Assembly: GCA_965224745.1 (NCBI GenBank)
Contig: CBDCZY010000009.1
Span: 62,001-126,000, forward strand
Reading direction: 5' to 3'
DNA length: 64,000 nt
Source of the DNA: CBDCZY01 sp965224745
GTDB taxonomy: Bacteria; Pseudomonadota; Gammaproteobacteria; Methylococcales; Methylomonadaceae
Position numbers and translations under genes: made by a program. Below the pieces are notes generated by a model. It did not search any database. It was not told the origin of the DNA and saw only the letters and a list, made by a program, of their open reading frames with translations. Shown in pieces: positions 1 through 11,900 of the stretch; position 1 is the first letter of the stretch, and every line of letters begins with the position of its first letter.

Positions 1-1695
1 AAATTTACTGTGATGATCCAATTTTTTAGACAGATGAATCGTGTTCTTTTCAAGTTCTTTAATTCTAGCCTGCAACCTTTCAACTTCAGCAGCATCATGC
101 AACACTCTGCCTGGAATATTATCGATAACGCCTTCTACTGAATTATCATCTTGGACGACTAATGCTTGATTTTTTAAATCAAGTTGCCACAATGTGACCC
201 GATTCCTACCATTTTCCTTAGAAAAATACAGCGCTTCGTCGGCCTCATTAATCAACACTTCATAATTTTCAGCACCGCTTTTGATGCTCGATACGCCAAA
301 ACTAGCCGAAACATGTGGCCCATCGATAAATTGGTCTTTGGAATCCGCTTGCACCGAAAAACGTACCAACTCAGCCATATCGTAAGCTTCTTCAGCGGTT
401 GCACCAGGCAGTACAATACAAAACTCCTCACCCCCATAACGAGCAACAAGATCACTTTTTCTGACAAATTCTTGATAGACTTTGGCTACCATTTTGATCA
501 CTTCATCACCAATACTATGGCCGAAATTGTCATTCACTTTCTTGAAGAAATCAATATCGACCATGATGCAGGATAAATCGAGATCTTCTCGTTTGGCCTC
601 ATCAAATAATTTGGTAAATTGTTCTGAAAAAGAGCGACGGTTCAGGCAGCCTGTCATTGGATCGCGGGTAGCCAGAAAATTAAGCTCCTCATTACGTTTT
701 TCCAATTCAGTGACATCATCAAAGGTTGCCAAAACACCCCGGTTTTCACCTTTACCATCAGGGATTAAAGCAACATTGATAAGAAGAGCAATCATACCCT
801 TCTCATAAGAATCGAGAATAAGCCGTTTACCTTTTATGTCTTTGCTGGTCTCTAAGGCTTCAGTCCAAGGAAATTTCTCTTTCTCTTTCTCTTTTTCTTT
901 ACTCTTACCTTTATTTTTACCGTATTCTTCTTCCTGTTGCGCATGAAGAGTCCAAGTCAACTGAGAAATTTTCTTTCCCATTAACTCTTCAGTTGATCTT
1001 CCGATTCGTTCAGAAAAAGCGTTGTTCACCAGCACTATTCTCTCTTGAAGATCTAAAATCAATACCCCTTCCACCAGCGTATTGAAAGCTTTTTTTACAC
1101 GTTCAGGAACAACCGATGCAGGATCGAGTTCTTGCAAGGTCCGCTTCATGAAAAACAAGTAACTAAGAAACCCTATAATCCCTACGAAAAGTATCAACCC
1201 AAAAATTGAATGTTGAAAGAAATCAACAATATTATTAGCCCAAATTGAAGCAAAGCGTATTTCTACTTTGCCCCACTCTTCAGCGTTATAATACAGAGGA
1301 ACCAATACCTGTTCGGCGGTTGAAATATTATCAGTTAGATCGTTCCAGAACTGGTCATGACTGCCTGCGACAGCTATCAATGTATCGTCATTTTTGCGAA
1401 CTGCTACTGACAATATATCATCACTGCGATTGACTAACGCTTCGACAGCTGATTGCAAGGTACTAGCACTGTCCGTTTGCGTTAAAACAATAGAGAACTG
1501 AACGGCTATTGATTCGCAAAACTTTTTCCTGCTATCTAAGGTCAATTCTGACTTGTCAGGTAATAAACCGGCAAATTTACCCAAGGATAATATGGCTATT
1601 GTTAAAAAAACCAGCCCGAAACTGATACGCACAACCGGAGATATCGTAAAAAAACGATATACCTGGTTTTGCACTGACTGTTTTATGTTAATCAA
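1..1695 (-). CDS. Membrane-bound PAS-GGDEF diguanylate cyclase (C-terminus cut off by the window edge)
   Basis: About 565 residues are visible and the frame is still open at position 1. In order: an N-terminal membrane helix (about residues 25-45), a periplasmic stretch of roughly 110 residues, a second helix (about 165-185), a PAS-like domain with a lysine/glutamate-rich low-complexity insert, and a GGDEF domain. The active-site motif is GGEEF. An RxxD inhibitory I-site (RKSD) lies five residues before it, so an active, product-inhibited cyclase making c-di-GMP is expected. After the GGDEF domain comes a probable coiled coil, so another domain (perhaps EAL) may follow outside the window. The start I chose is TTG at 1695. 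It lies 2 nt after the stop of the HlyD gene and has an AAAGG ribosome site 8 nt upstream, which suggests translational coupling. Its position at the end of the giant-surface-protein cluster suggests c-di-GMP input; that is inference. Confidence 0.85.
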   Translation of the reverse strand, partial: MINIKQSVQNQVYRFFTISPVVRISFGLVFLTIAILSLGKFAGLLPDKSELTLDSRKKFCESIAVQFSIVLTQTDSASTLQSAVEALVNRSDDILSVAVRKNDDTLIAVAGSHDQFWNDLTDNISTAEQVLVPLYYNAEEWGKVEIRFASIWANNIVDFFQHSIFGLILFVGIIGFLSYLFFMKRTLQELDPASVVPERVKKAFNTLVEGVLILDLQERIVLVNNAFSERIGRSTEELMGKKISQLTWTLHAQQEEEYGKNKGKSKEKEKEKEKFPWTEALETSKDIKGKRLILDSYEKGMIALLINVALIPDGKGENRGVLATFDDVTELEKRNEELNFLATRDPMTGCLNRRSFSEQFTKLFDEAKREDLDLSCIMVDIDFFKKVNDNFGHSIGDEVIKMVAKVYQEFVRKSDLVARYGGEEFCIVLPGATAEEAYDMAELVRFSVQADSKDQFIDGPHVSASFGVSSIKSGAENYEVLINEADEALYFSKENGRNRVTLWQLDLKNQALVVQDDNSVEGVIDNIPGRVLHDAAEVERLQARIKELEKNTIHLSKKLDHHSKF

Positions 1696-1697
1696 GG

Positions 1698-2600
1698 TTA
1701 TAACCTTTCTGCAGTTTTGAGGCTCTCGCTATGTTCAGGTAGAAATTTAATAGAACACTTGAGGCCACCAGGCAGTTGATGCTTAGGGTTCGGTAGTTCA
1801 AGTCGTACGCCAAAAGTTCCGCTAGCGGCGTCTATGACTGGATCTACAATGGTGACTTTAGCTTCATATTCACCGCCTATTGGTGACTCAGGTTTCACTG
1901 TAGCCTTCATACCCTTAAGCACAGTACCATATTGCGCAACAGGCATAATCACTTCAACTTTAAGGGGATCAAGTTGGGCGATTTTCATAACGGGATCATC
2001 CTTCACCGACTCACCTGGTGCAGCAAATCGTTCCATTACGGCGCCACTAATAGGACTTTGCAACTTCCGCCTGGCCAATAGTGCTTTAGCTCGATTGAGT
2101 TCCAGTGAGGCGAGTCGCTTATCTTCTTTTGCTTTAAAAAGCTCCCATTTGGCGAGGCTTGCCTCAGTCATCACTTGATCCATCTCATTTCGAGAAATAA
2201 CTTTTTTGACAAACAGCTCTTTTTGTCGCTGGTGTTGAAGTTGGTTGAAATTTAAGTTGACTTGGCGTGCTTGGATCTCTGCTTCAACCGCCGCAGCCGC
2301 AGCAGCAAACTGGAATGAAGCTTGCTCAGCGCCAGCTTCCAGGGTTGCAACAACTTGACCGGCCGTCACAAAATCACCTCTCTCGACCAGTAACTGCTTG
2401 ATAACACCCTGCTCCTGGACCCCCAGATTAACGATCATATATGGTTCGATTAAACAATCAGTTTCTGGTAATTCCTCAGCAACTGCGTTCAGTGCAGTCA
2501 GAGCGGCTATAAATCCTATGTGATATGTTTTCATTGAAAATAGCGAAATATTCCCTAGGTTTTTAACAATCGTATTGAGTTGTCTGTTTATTTTTTTCAC
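1698..2600 (-). CDS. HlyD-family periplasmic adaptor (membrane fusion protein)
   Basis: A 300-residue membrane-fusion protein. It shows the split biotinyl-lipoyl domain (first half about residues 60-95 with a GDFVTAGQ turn, second half about 185-215), a coiled-coil hairpin rich in Ala, Gln and Lys between them, and a beta-barrel domain. Such adaptors bridge an inner-membrane transporter to an outer-membrane channel. The longest frame starts at GTG (2600). The internal ATG at 2534 begins a better signal peptide (MKTYHIGF, hydrophobic run, AVAEE), so the mature protein is probably periplasmic and the true start may be 2534. No strong ribosome site is seen at either. It sits downstream of the giant surface protein and directly before the GGDEF gene. 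No RND pump, ABC exporter or TolC gene is present in the window. Confidence 0.85.
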   Translation of the reverse strand: MKKINRQLNTIVKNLGNISLFSMKTYHIGFIAALTALNAVAEELPETDCLIEPYMIVNLGVQEQGVIKQLLVERGDFVTAGQVVATLEAGAEQASFQFAAAAAAVEAEIQARQVNLNFNQLQHQRQKELFVKKVISRNEMDQVMTEASLAKWELFKAKEDKRLASLELNRAKALLARRKLQSPISGAVMERFAAPGESVKDDPVMKIAQLDPLKVEVIMPVAQYGTVLKGMKATVKPESPIGGEYEAKVTIVDPVIDAASGTFGVRLELPNPKHQLPGGLKCSIKFLPEHSESLKTAERL

Positions 2601-2741
2601 TCACAATATTTAATAGCCACCTACTAAATCCACTGCCAGGTAAACGCCTATAAATACTGATCTGTACATTACTGATATCGATAGCTTTAGCAACAGAAAG
2701 CTGCCGAATTCATAGCAATAAAAATTACCAGAATTAATTTA

Positions 2742-2789
2742 AGCTCCCCTTAAAAACTCAAACCCCCTGTATTATTAAGGTCTGGAGCT
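2742..2789 (-). terminator. Imperfect hairpin in the 319-bp gap between the giant gene and the adaptor gene
   Basis: AGCTCC (2742-2747) pairs with GGAGCT (2784-2789) and CCTTA (2748-2752) pairs with TAAGG (2776-2780), with a 3-nt bulge. On the minus strand it lies 130 nt after the giant gene's stop and is followed by an AT-rich stretch without a clean U-tract. It could attenuate transcription into the adaptor and GGDEF genes or stabilise the mRNA end. I see no gene elsewhere in 2601-2919. Confidence 0.35.
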
Positions 2790-2919
2790 ATATTCATAAA
2801 GCTTTTATTTTCTCTACCTTTATCTACTTTAGAGTGTAGACATTTTTCCTATATTTTCAGTTTTTTAGTCAACATATACGTGCCAAGTCGCAGTTTTTAT
2901 ATTGCATTCATGCGCTATA

Positions 2920-5900
2920 TTAATTAAAAATTTCGTCAGCTTGTTGTTCCAGGCTTTTCTCTTTTCCCTGCCATTTAGCTTCAACAGGCTTAACAGAGAG
3001 CACTGGCAACGGATCAAAGCCTTTCCACATGGGGATAGTTGATAACAGACTCGCTAGCATCGAACCGCCCCTCAAAAACCAACCCACAGAACCGGCTGAA
3101 ATAGTAATACTGGCGCCCACCAAGCCTTTTATAATTATTTCTTCACTGTTGTTTTTATCCATTTGTTCCTTCATAGTATCCAAAGCACTAATAAATTTAG
3201 GTTCAGATGCTAATTGACGAAAGCTATTTTGCGAGAGTTTAGTGGTGTTCTGCACCTTATAGTCTTTGATAGATTGCGACAAATAGGCTTGTACTTGCTC
3301 AGGGTTAAGCTCCTCAATATCAGGCATCAAGGCTTCGCCATTAACTTCTTGCTCGTTAATGGGAGAAACGTCATTTATATCGCTTTCGGAATGTTCTTGT
3401 TCAACCGTTTCCAGCGCTGCAGGAACACGTCCCACTGAACCAACGATATCGCTATCTTGATTATCCAGAGCATTTGTCAATTGATGGACTAACACAAAAT
3501 GACTTAATTCCAGCGGTGTTGCGGACGTTATGCCTGGATTGGATAAGCCTAAGTTTGTTTGTAGTGTTTCCAAAAATACCGGTAATATTGGCTTGACAAA
3601 TATTTTGACAAAACCATGCGTTATTCCACCCTGACCGTCCTCAAGGGTATACGTGAATATATCTTCTCCACTAAAACCATTGTCAGGAATGTATTGAATG
3701 ATGCCGTTTTCATCTATCAAAACGGTGCCATGATCTGGCTGTCCGATACCCGTAATAGTGAGATTATCTTGCTCTACATCCGAGTCATTCTGAAGTAATT
3801 GTTGGATAGAAATAGAAACGTTCTCTGAAGTACCGGTCGTAAAGTTATCCTGTTCGGATACAGGCGCATCATTGACTGGATTAACTATTATTTCAACGTC
3901 TACAATATGACTGATAAGATTTTCTGCAACGACTCGATAGCTAAACTGATCGACACCATTAAAATTCGCTTCGGGAGTATAGTCAAAACTGCCGTCAGGG
4001 TTCAACAATAAAGTACCATGATTGGGTAAACCTTCAATCTGGGAAGTTAACAAAGTGGCATCAAATCCGCTATCATTAGCCAATAATCCTTGCTCGGCAG
4101 ATATAGTGAGTTTATTATCTTCATCTACATCATATTGATCCGGTAAAACATTAAAAGTTTGTTCATTCGTTGTAAATACGACTGTAATTTGCGCTTGATC
4201 GCTGAGCCCTAATTGATCCGAAACCTCCACGGTTAGCAAAAATTGATCTCCTGGATTAACATCATTTAATTCGGTTAACACAGTGATTCGCCCATCATTG
4301 TCGATAGCAAAACGTTTATCTGAGTTACCTTCTAGAATAGTAAATATGTGATTATCCTGTTGATCAGGATCTACCACTTCAACTTGACCCAGCAAACTAT
4401 TGATTTCACTCGTTATCGGTAGTTGAAAAATCTGGTCATCAATGATTGGAGCCTGATTGACTGGGTTATCGTTTGATGCCAATACCGTTAAAACAAAAGA
4501 TGTTCCCACGGTAATATTATCGGTATCAGTGGCTCGAACTGTAAGCGTAGTAACACCGACATCATCAGCTGCGGGTATTCCTGATAAAACCCGGTTATTA
4601 GCATCAAAATCAAGCCAGACTGGAAGACCATCGACGGTATAAGTTAACGAATCAGTATTATCAATATCAGTGAAAGTATTTGCGGGCACCTGAAAACTAA
4701 AAGCAGTTGCTTCTATACCAGTTTGATTAGCTATCGAACCTGTAAGATTAGGCGAGTCATTGACTGGATTAACCAGAACATTAAATTGATTCGTACTGGG
4801 ATTAAGGCCATCTGTGACACCTATGGTAACGGTCGTGGAGCCATTTTGATTGGCTTCCGGCGTAGCCTGAATCGTCCAGTTGCCACTGCCAAGATCGACC
4901 AAAGTAATATTACCATCAGGGATCAAAGCTTGGTTTGTAGAGCTCACCGTAACCACTAAATCCTCATCCCTCGTTTCTGCATCGCTCACTGTAAAGGCTA
5001 ACGCCCCAGTATTATCATCTTCATCAATCGTTTGATCGCTAATCGTACTGATCGATGGCGCGGTATTATTCTGCACCGTAATGGTAAAGATTTGATCGAT
5101 TGAGGTATCATCATCACCGGCATTAACCGTACCGCCGCTGTCTTGTACCGATACCGTCACCGTCGCATTGCCGGTTTGTCCCGTGGCCGGTGTATACGTT
5201 AATTGACCGCTGCTATCAATCGAGGGTTGCGTGCTGAACAAACTATTGTTATCGTTGCTGGCGTTGTAACTGAACGTTTGACCGGTTTCATCGCTGCCAC
5301 CGCCCGCTGATGGCGTGGCAAAACTCGCCACTGTTTGAATACCCGCATTAAAAGCCACACTTTGATTGCCAGAAAGAGCCAATGTCGGTTCATCATTGAT
5401 CGCTGTCACCGTCACGGTAAACGTTTCATCGGTCGTGGTCGTGCCGTCATCAACGGTCACGGTAATCGTGGCACTGCCATTGAGATTGCCTACCGGCGTG
5501 GCCTGGATACTCCAGCTGCCACTGCCAGTATCCACTATATCTAAATTACCATTCGGGATCAGCGTGGTATTATCCGAACTGGCGGTGACCGTTAAACTGT
5601 CGTCTGCGGTTTCTGCATCGCTCACTGTAAAGGCTAACGCACCAGTATTATCATCTTCATCAATCGTTTGATCGCTAATCGTACTGATCGATGGCGCGGT
5701 ATTATTTTGCACCGTAATGGTAAAGGTTTGATCGCTTGAGGTATCATCATCACCGGCATTAACCGTGCCGCCATCGTCTTGTACCGATACCGTCACCGTC
5801 GCGCTGCCGGTTTGACCGTTGGCCGGTGTATAGGTTAATTGACCGCTGCTATCAATAGTGGGTTGTGCACTGAACAAACTAGTGTTATCGTTGCTAACCG

Positions 5901-8900
5901 TGTAACCAAACGTTTGACCCGACTCATCGCTGCCACCGCCCGCTGACGGCGTGGCAAAACTCGCCACCGCTTGAACACCCGCATTAAAAGCCACACTTTG
6001 ATTGCCAGAAAGAGTCAATGTCGGTTCATCATTGATCGCTGTCACCGTCACGGTAAACGTTTCATCGGTCGTGGTCGTGCCGTCATCAACGGTCACGGTA
6101 ATCGTGGCACTGCCATTGAGATTGCCTACCGGCGTGGCCTGGATACTCCAGCTGCCACTGCCAGTATCCACTATATCTAAATTACCATTCGGGATCAGCG
6201 TGGTATTATCCGAACTGGCGGTGACCGTTAAACTGTCGTCTGCGGTTTCTGCATCGCTCACTGTAAAGGCTAACGCACCAGTATTATCATCTTCATCAAT
6301 CGTTTGATCGCTAATCGTACTGATCGATGGCGCGGTATTATTTTGCACCGTAATGGTAAAGATTTGATCGCTTGAGGTATCATCATCACCGGCATTAACC
6401 GTACCGCCGCTGTCTTGTACCGATACCGTCACCGTCGCATTGCCGGTTTGTCCCGTGGCCGGTGTATACGTTAATTGACCGCTGCTATCAATCGAGGGTT
6501 GCGTGCTGAACAAACTATTGTTATCGTTGCTGGCGTTGTAACTGAACGTTTGACCGGTTTCATCGCTGCCACCGCCCGCTGATGGCGTGGCAAAACTCGC
6601 CACCGTTTGAACGCCCGCATTAAAAGCCACGCTTTGATTGCCAGAAAGAGCCAATGTCGGTTCATCATTGATCGCTGTCACCGTCACGGTAAACGTTTCA
6701 TCGGTCGTGGTCGTGCCGTCATCAACGGTCACGGTAATCGTGGCACTGCCATTGAGATTGCCTACCGGCGTGGCCTGGATACTCCAGCTGCCACTGCCAG
6801 TATCCACTATATCTAAATTACCATTCGGGATCAGCGTGGTATTATCCGAACTGGCGGTGACCGTTAAACTGTCGTCTGCGGTTTCTGCATCGCTCACTGT
6901 AAAGGCTAACGCACCAGTATTATCATCTTCATCGATCGTTTGATCGGCAATGGCGCTAATCGCTGGCGCGGTATTATTCTGCACCGTAATGGTAAAGGTT
7001 TGATCGCTTGAGGTATCATCATCACCGGCATTAACCGTACCGCCATCGTCTTGCACCGATACCGTCACCGTCGCGCTGCCGGTTTGACCGTTGGCCGGTG
7101 TATAGGTTAATTGACCGCTGCTATCAATAGTGGGTTGTGCACTGAACAAACTAGTGTTATCGTTGCTGGCGTTGTAACTGAACGTTTGACCGGTTTCATC
7201 GCTGCCACCGCCCGCTGATGGCGTGGCAAAACTCGCCACCGTTTGAACGCCCGCATTAAAAGCCACACTTTGATTGCCAGAAAGAGTCAATGTCGGTTCA
7301 TCATTGATCGCTGTCACCGTCACGGTAAACGTTTCATCGGTCGTGGTCGTGCCGTCATCAACGGTCACGGTAATCGTGGCACTGCCATTGAGATTGCCTA
7401 CCGGCGTGGCCTGGATACTCCAGCTGCCACTGCCAGTATCCACTATATCTAAATTACCATTCGGGATCAGCGTGGTATCATCCGAACTGGCGGTGACCGT
7501 TAAACTGTCGTCTGCGGTTTCTGCATCGCTCACTGTAAAGGCTAACGCACCAGTATTATCATCTTCATCAATCGTTTGATCGCTAATCGTACTGATCGAT
7601 GGCGCGGTATTATTTTGCACCGTAATGGTAAAGATTTGATCGCTTGAGGTATCATCATCACCGGCATTAACCGTACCGCCGCTGTCTTGTACCGATACCG
7701 TCACCGTCGCATTGCCGGTTTGTCCCGTGGCCGGTGTATACGTTAATTGACCGCTGCTATCAATCGAGGGTTGCGTGCTGAACAAACTATTGTTATCGTT
7801 GCTGGCGTTGTAACTGAACGTTTGACCGGTTTCATCGCTGCCACCGCCCGCTGATGGCGTGGCAAAACTCGCCACCGTTTGAACGCCCGCATTAAAAGCC
7901 ACGCTTTGATTGCCAGAAAGAGCCAATGTCGGTTCATCATTGATCGCTGTCACCGTCACGGTAAACGTTTCATCGGTCGTGGTCGTGCCGTCATCAACGG
8001 TCACGGTAATCGTGGCACTGCCATTGAGATTGCCTACCGGCGTGGCCTGGATACTCCAGCTGCCACTGCCAGTATCCACTATATCTAAATTACCATTCGG
8101 GATCAGCGTGGTATTATCCGAACTGGCGGTGACCGTTAAACTGTCGTCTGCGGTTTCTGCATCGCTCACTGTAAAGGCTAACGCACCAGTATTATCATCT
8201 TCATCAATCGTTTGATCGCTAATCGTACTGATCGATGGCGCGGTATTATTTTGCACCGTAATGGTAAAGATTTGATCGCTTGAGGTATCATCATCACCGG
8301 CATTAACCGTACCGCCGCTGTCTTGTACCGATACCGTCACCGTCGCATTGCCGGTTTGTCCCGTGGCCGGTGTATACGTTAATTGACCGCTGCTATCAAT
8401 CGAGGGTTGCGTGCTGAACAAACTATTGTTATCGTTGCTGGCGTTGTAACTGAACGTTTGACCGGTTTCATCGCTGCCACCGCCCGCTGATGGCGTGGCA
8501 AAACTCGCCACCGTTTGAACGCCCGCATTAAAAGCCACGCTTTGATTGCCAGAAAGAGCCAATGTCGGTTCATCATTGATCGCTGTCACCGTCACGGTAA
8601 ACGTTTCATCGGTCGTGGTCGTGCCGTCATCAACGGTCACGGTAATCGTGGCACTGCCATTGAGATTGCCTACCGGCGTGGCCTGGATACTCCAGCTGCC
8701 ACTGCCAGTATCCACTATATCTAAATTACCATTCGGGATCAGCGTGGTATTATCCGAACTGGCGGTGACCGTTAAACTGTCGTCTGCGGTTTCTGCATCG
8801 CTCACTGTAAAGGCTAACGCACCAGTATTATCATCTTCATCAATCGTTTGATCGCTAATCGTACTGATCGATGGCGCGGTATTATTTTGCACCGTAATGG

Positions 8901-11900
8901 TAAAGATTTGATCGCTTGAGGTATCATCATCACCGGCATTAACCGTACCGCCGCTGTCTTGTACCGATACCGTCACCGTCGCATTGCCGGTTTGTCCCGT
9001 GGCCGGTGTATACGTTAATTGACCGCTGCTATCAATCGAGGGTTGCGTGCTGAACAAACTATTGTTATCGTTGCTGGCGTTGTAACTGAACGTTTGACCG
9101 GTTTCATCGCTGCCACCGCCCGCTGATGGCGTGGCAAAACTCGCCACCGTTTGAACGCCCGCATTAAAAGCCACGCTTTGATTGCCAGAAAGAGCCAATG
9201 TCGGTTCATCATTGATCGCTGTCACCGTCACGGTAAACGTTTCATCGGTCGTGGTCGTGCCGTCATCAACGGTCACGGTAATCGTGGCACTGCCATTGAG
9301 ATTGCCTACCGGCGTGGCCTGGATACTCCAGCTGCCACTGCCAGTATCCACTATATCTAAATTACCATTCGGGATCAGCGTGGTATTATCCGAACTGGCG
9401 GTGACCGTTAAACTGTCGTCTGCGGTTTCTGCATCGCTCACTGTAAAGGCTAACGCACCAGTATTATCATCTTCATCAATCGTTTGATCGCTAATCGTAC
9501 TGATCGATGGCGCGGTATTATTTTGCACCGTAATGGTAAAGATTTGATCGCTTGAGGTATCATCATCACCGGCATTAACCGTACCGCCGCTGTCTTGTAC
9601 CGATACCGTCACCGTCGCATTGCCGGTTTGTCCCGTGGCCGGTGTATACGTTAATTGACCGCTGCTATCAATCGAGGGTTGCGTGCTGAACAAACTATTG
9701 TTATCGTTGCTGGCGTTGTAACTGAACGTTTGACCGGTTTCATCGCTGCCACCGCCCGCTGATGGCGTGGCAAAACTCGCCACCGTTTGAACGCCCGCAT
9801 TAAAAGCCACGCTTTGATTGCCAGAAAGAGCCAATGTCGGTTCATCATTGATCGCTGTCACCGTCACGGTAAACGTTTCATCGGTCGTGGTCGTGCCGTC
9901 ATCAACGGTCACGGTAATCGTGGCACTGCCATTGAGATTGCCTACCGGCGTGGCCTGGATACTCCAGCTGCCACTGCCAGTATCCACTATATCTAAATTA
10001 CCATTCGGGATCAGCGTGGTATTATCCGAACTGGCGGTGACCGTTAAACTGTCGTCTGCGGTTTCTGCATCGCTCACTGTAAAGGCTAACGCACCAGTAT
10101 TATCATCTTCATCAATCGTTTGATCGCTAATCGTACTGATCGATGGCGCGGTATTATTTTGCACCGTAATGGTAAAGATTTGATCGCTTGAGGTATCATC
10201 ATCACCGGCATTAACCGTACCGCCGCTGTCTTGTACCGATACCGTCACCGTCGCATTGCCGGTTTGTCCCGTGGCCGGTGTATACGTTAATTGACCGCTG
10301 CTATCAATCGAGGGTTGCGTGCTGAACAAACTATTGTTATCGTTGCTGGCGTTGTAACTGAACGTTTGACCGGTTTCATCGCTGCCACCGCCCGCTGATG
10401 GCGTGGCAAAACTCGCCACCGTTTGAACGCCCGCATTAAAAGCCACGCTTTGATTGCCAGAAAGAGCCAATGTCGGTTCATCATTGATCGCTGTCACCGT
10501 CACGGTAAACGTTTCATCGGTCGTGGTCGTGCCGTCATCAACGGTCACGGTAATCGTGGCACTGCCATTGAGATTGCCTGCCGGCGTGGCCTGGATACTC
10601 CAATTGCCGCTGCTGTTATTCACTAACGCTAGATTGGCATTCGGGATCAGCGTGGTATCATCCGAACTGGCGGTGACCGTTAAACTGTCGTCTGCGGTTT
10701 CTGCATCGCTCACTGTAAAGGCTAACGCCCCAGTATTATCATCTTCATCGATCGTTTGATCGGCAATGGCGCTAATCGCTGGCGCGGTATTATTCTGCAC
10801 CGTAATGGTAAAGGTTTGATCGCTTGAGGTATCATCATCACCGGCATTAACCGTACCGCCGCTGTCTTGTACCGATACCGTCACCGTCGCATTGCCGGTT
10901 TGTCCCGTGGCCGGTGTATACGTTAATTGACCGCTGCTATCAATCGAGGGTTGCGTGCTGAACAAACTATTGTTATCGTTGCTGGCGTTGTAACTGAACG
11001 TTTGACCGGTTTCATCGCTGCCACCGCCCGCTGATGGCGTGGCAAAACTCGCCACCGTTTGAACGCCCGCATTAAAAGCCACGCTTTGATTGCCAGAAAG
11101 AGCCAATGTCGGTTCATCATTGATCGCTGTCACCGTCACGGTAAACGTTTCATCGGTCGTGGTCGTGCCGTCATCAACGGTCACGGTAATCGTGGCACTG
11201 CCATTGAGATTGCCTGCCGGCGTGGCCTGGATACTCCAATTGCCGCTGCTGTTATTCACTAACGCTAGATTGGCATTCGGGATCAGCGTGGTATCATCCG
11301 AACTGGCGGTGACCGTTAAACTGCCGTCTGCGGTTTCTGCATCACTCACTGTAAAGGCTAACGCCCCAGTATTATCATCTTCATCGATCGTTTGATCGGC
11401 AATGGCGCTAATCGCTGGCGCGGTATTATTTTGCACCGTAATGGTAAAGATTTGATCGATTGAGGTATCATCATCACCGGCATTAACCGTACCGCCGCTG
11501 TCTTGTACCGATACCGTCACCGTCGCATTGCCGGTTTGTCCCGTGGCCGGTGTATACGTTAATTGACCGCTGCTATCAATCGAGGGTTGCGTGCTGAACA
11601 AACTAGTGTTATCGTTGCTGGCACTGTAATTGAACGTTTGACCGGACTCATCGCTGCCACCGCCCGCTGACGGCGTGGCAAAACTCGCCACCGCTTGAGC
11701 GCCGGCATTGAAGGCGACGATTTGATTAGAACCGAGGGTTAAAGACGGTTCGTCATTAACTGGATTAACAGTGATAGTCACAGTCGCCACACTGGAATCA
11801 AGACCACCATCATTCGCAGTATAGGTAAAACTCTCTGTACCATTCCAGTAAGCATCCGGAGTGTAGTTAAAGCTGCCGTCAGTATTTAAAGTCAGCGTTC

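Noticed and set aside
184..808. Plus-strand frames opposite the GGDEF gene
   Set aside because: They are antisense to a clear GGDEF/PAS protein and show no family resemblance.
5199..11395. Dozens of short plus- and minus-strand open frames of 65, 69 and 101 residues, repeated every 636 bp
   Set aside because: They are shadows of the repeat unit in the giant gene, share its exact period and have no ribosome sites.
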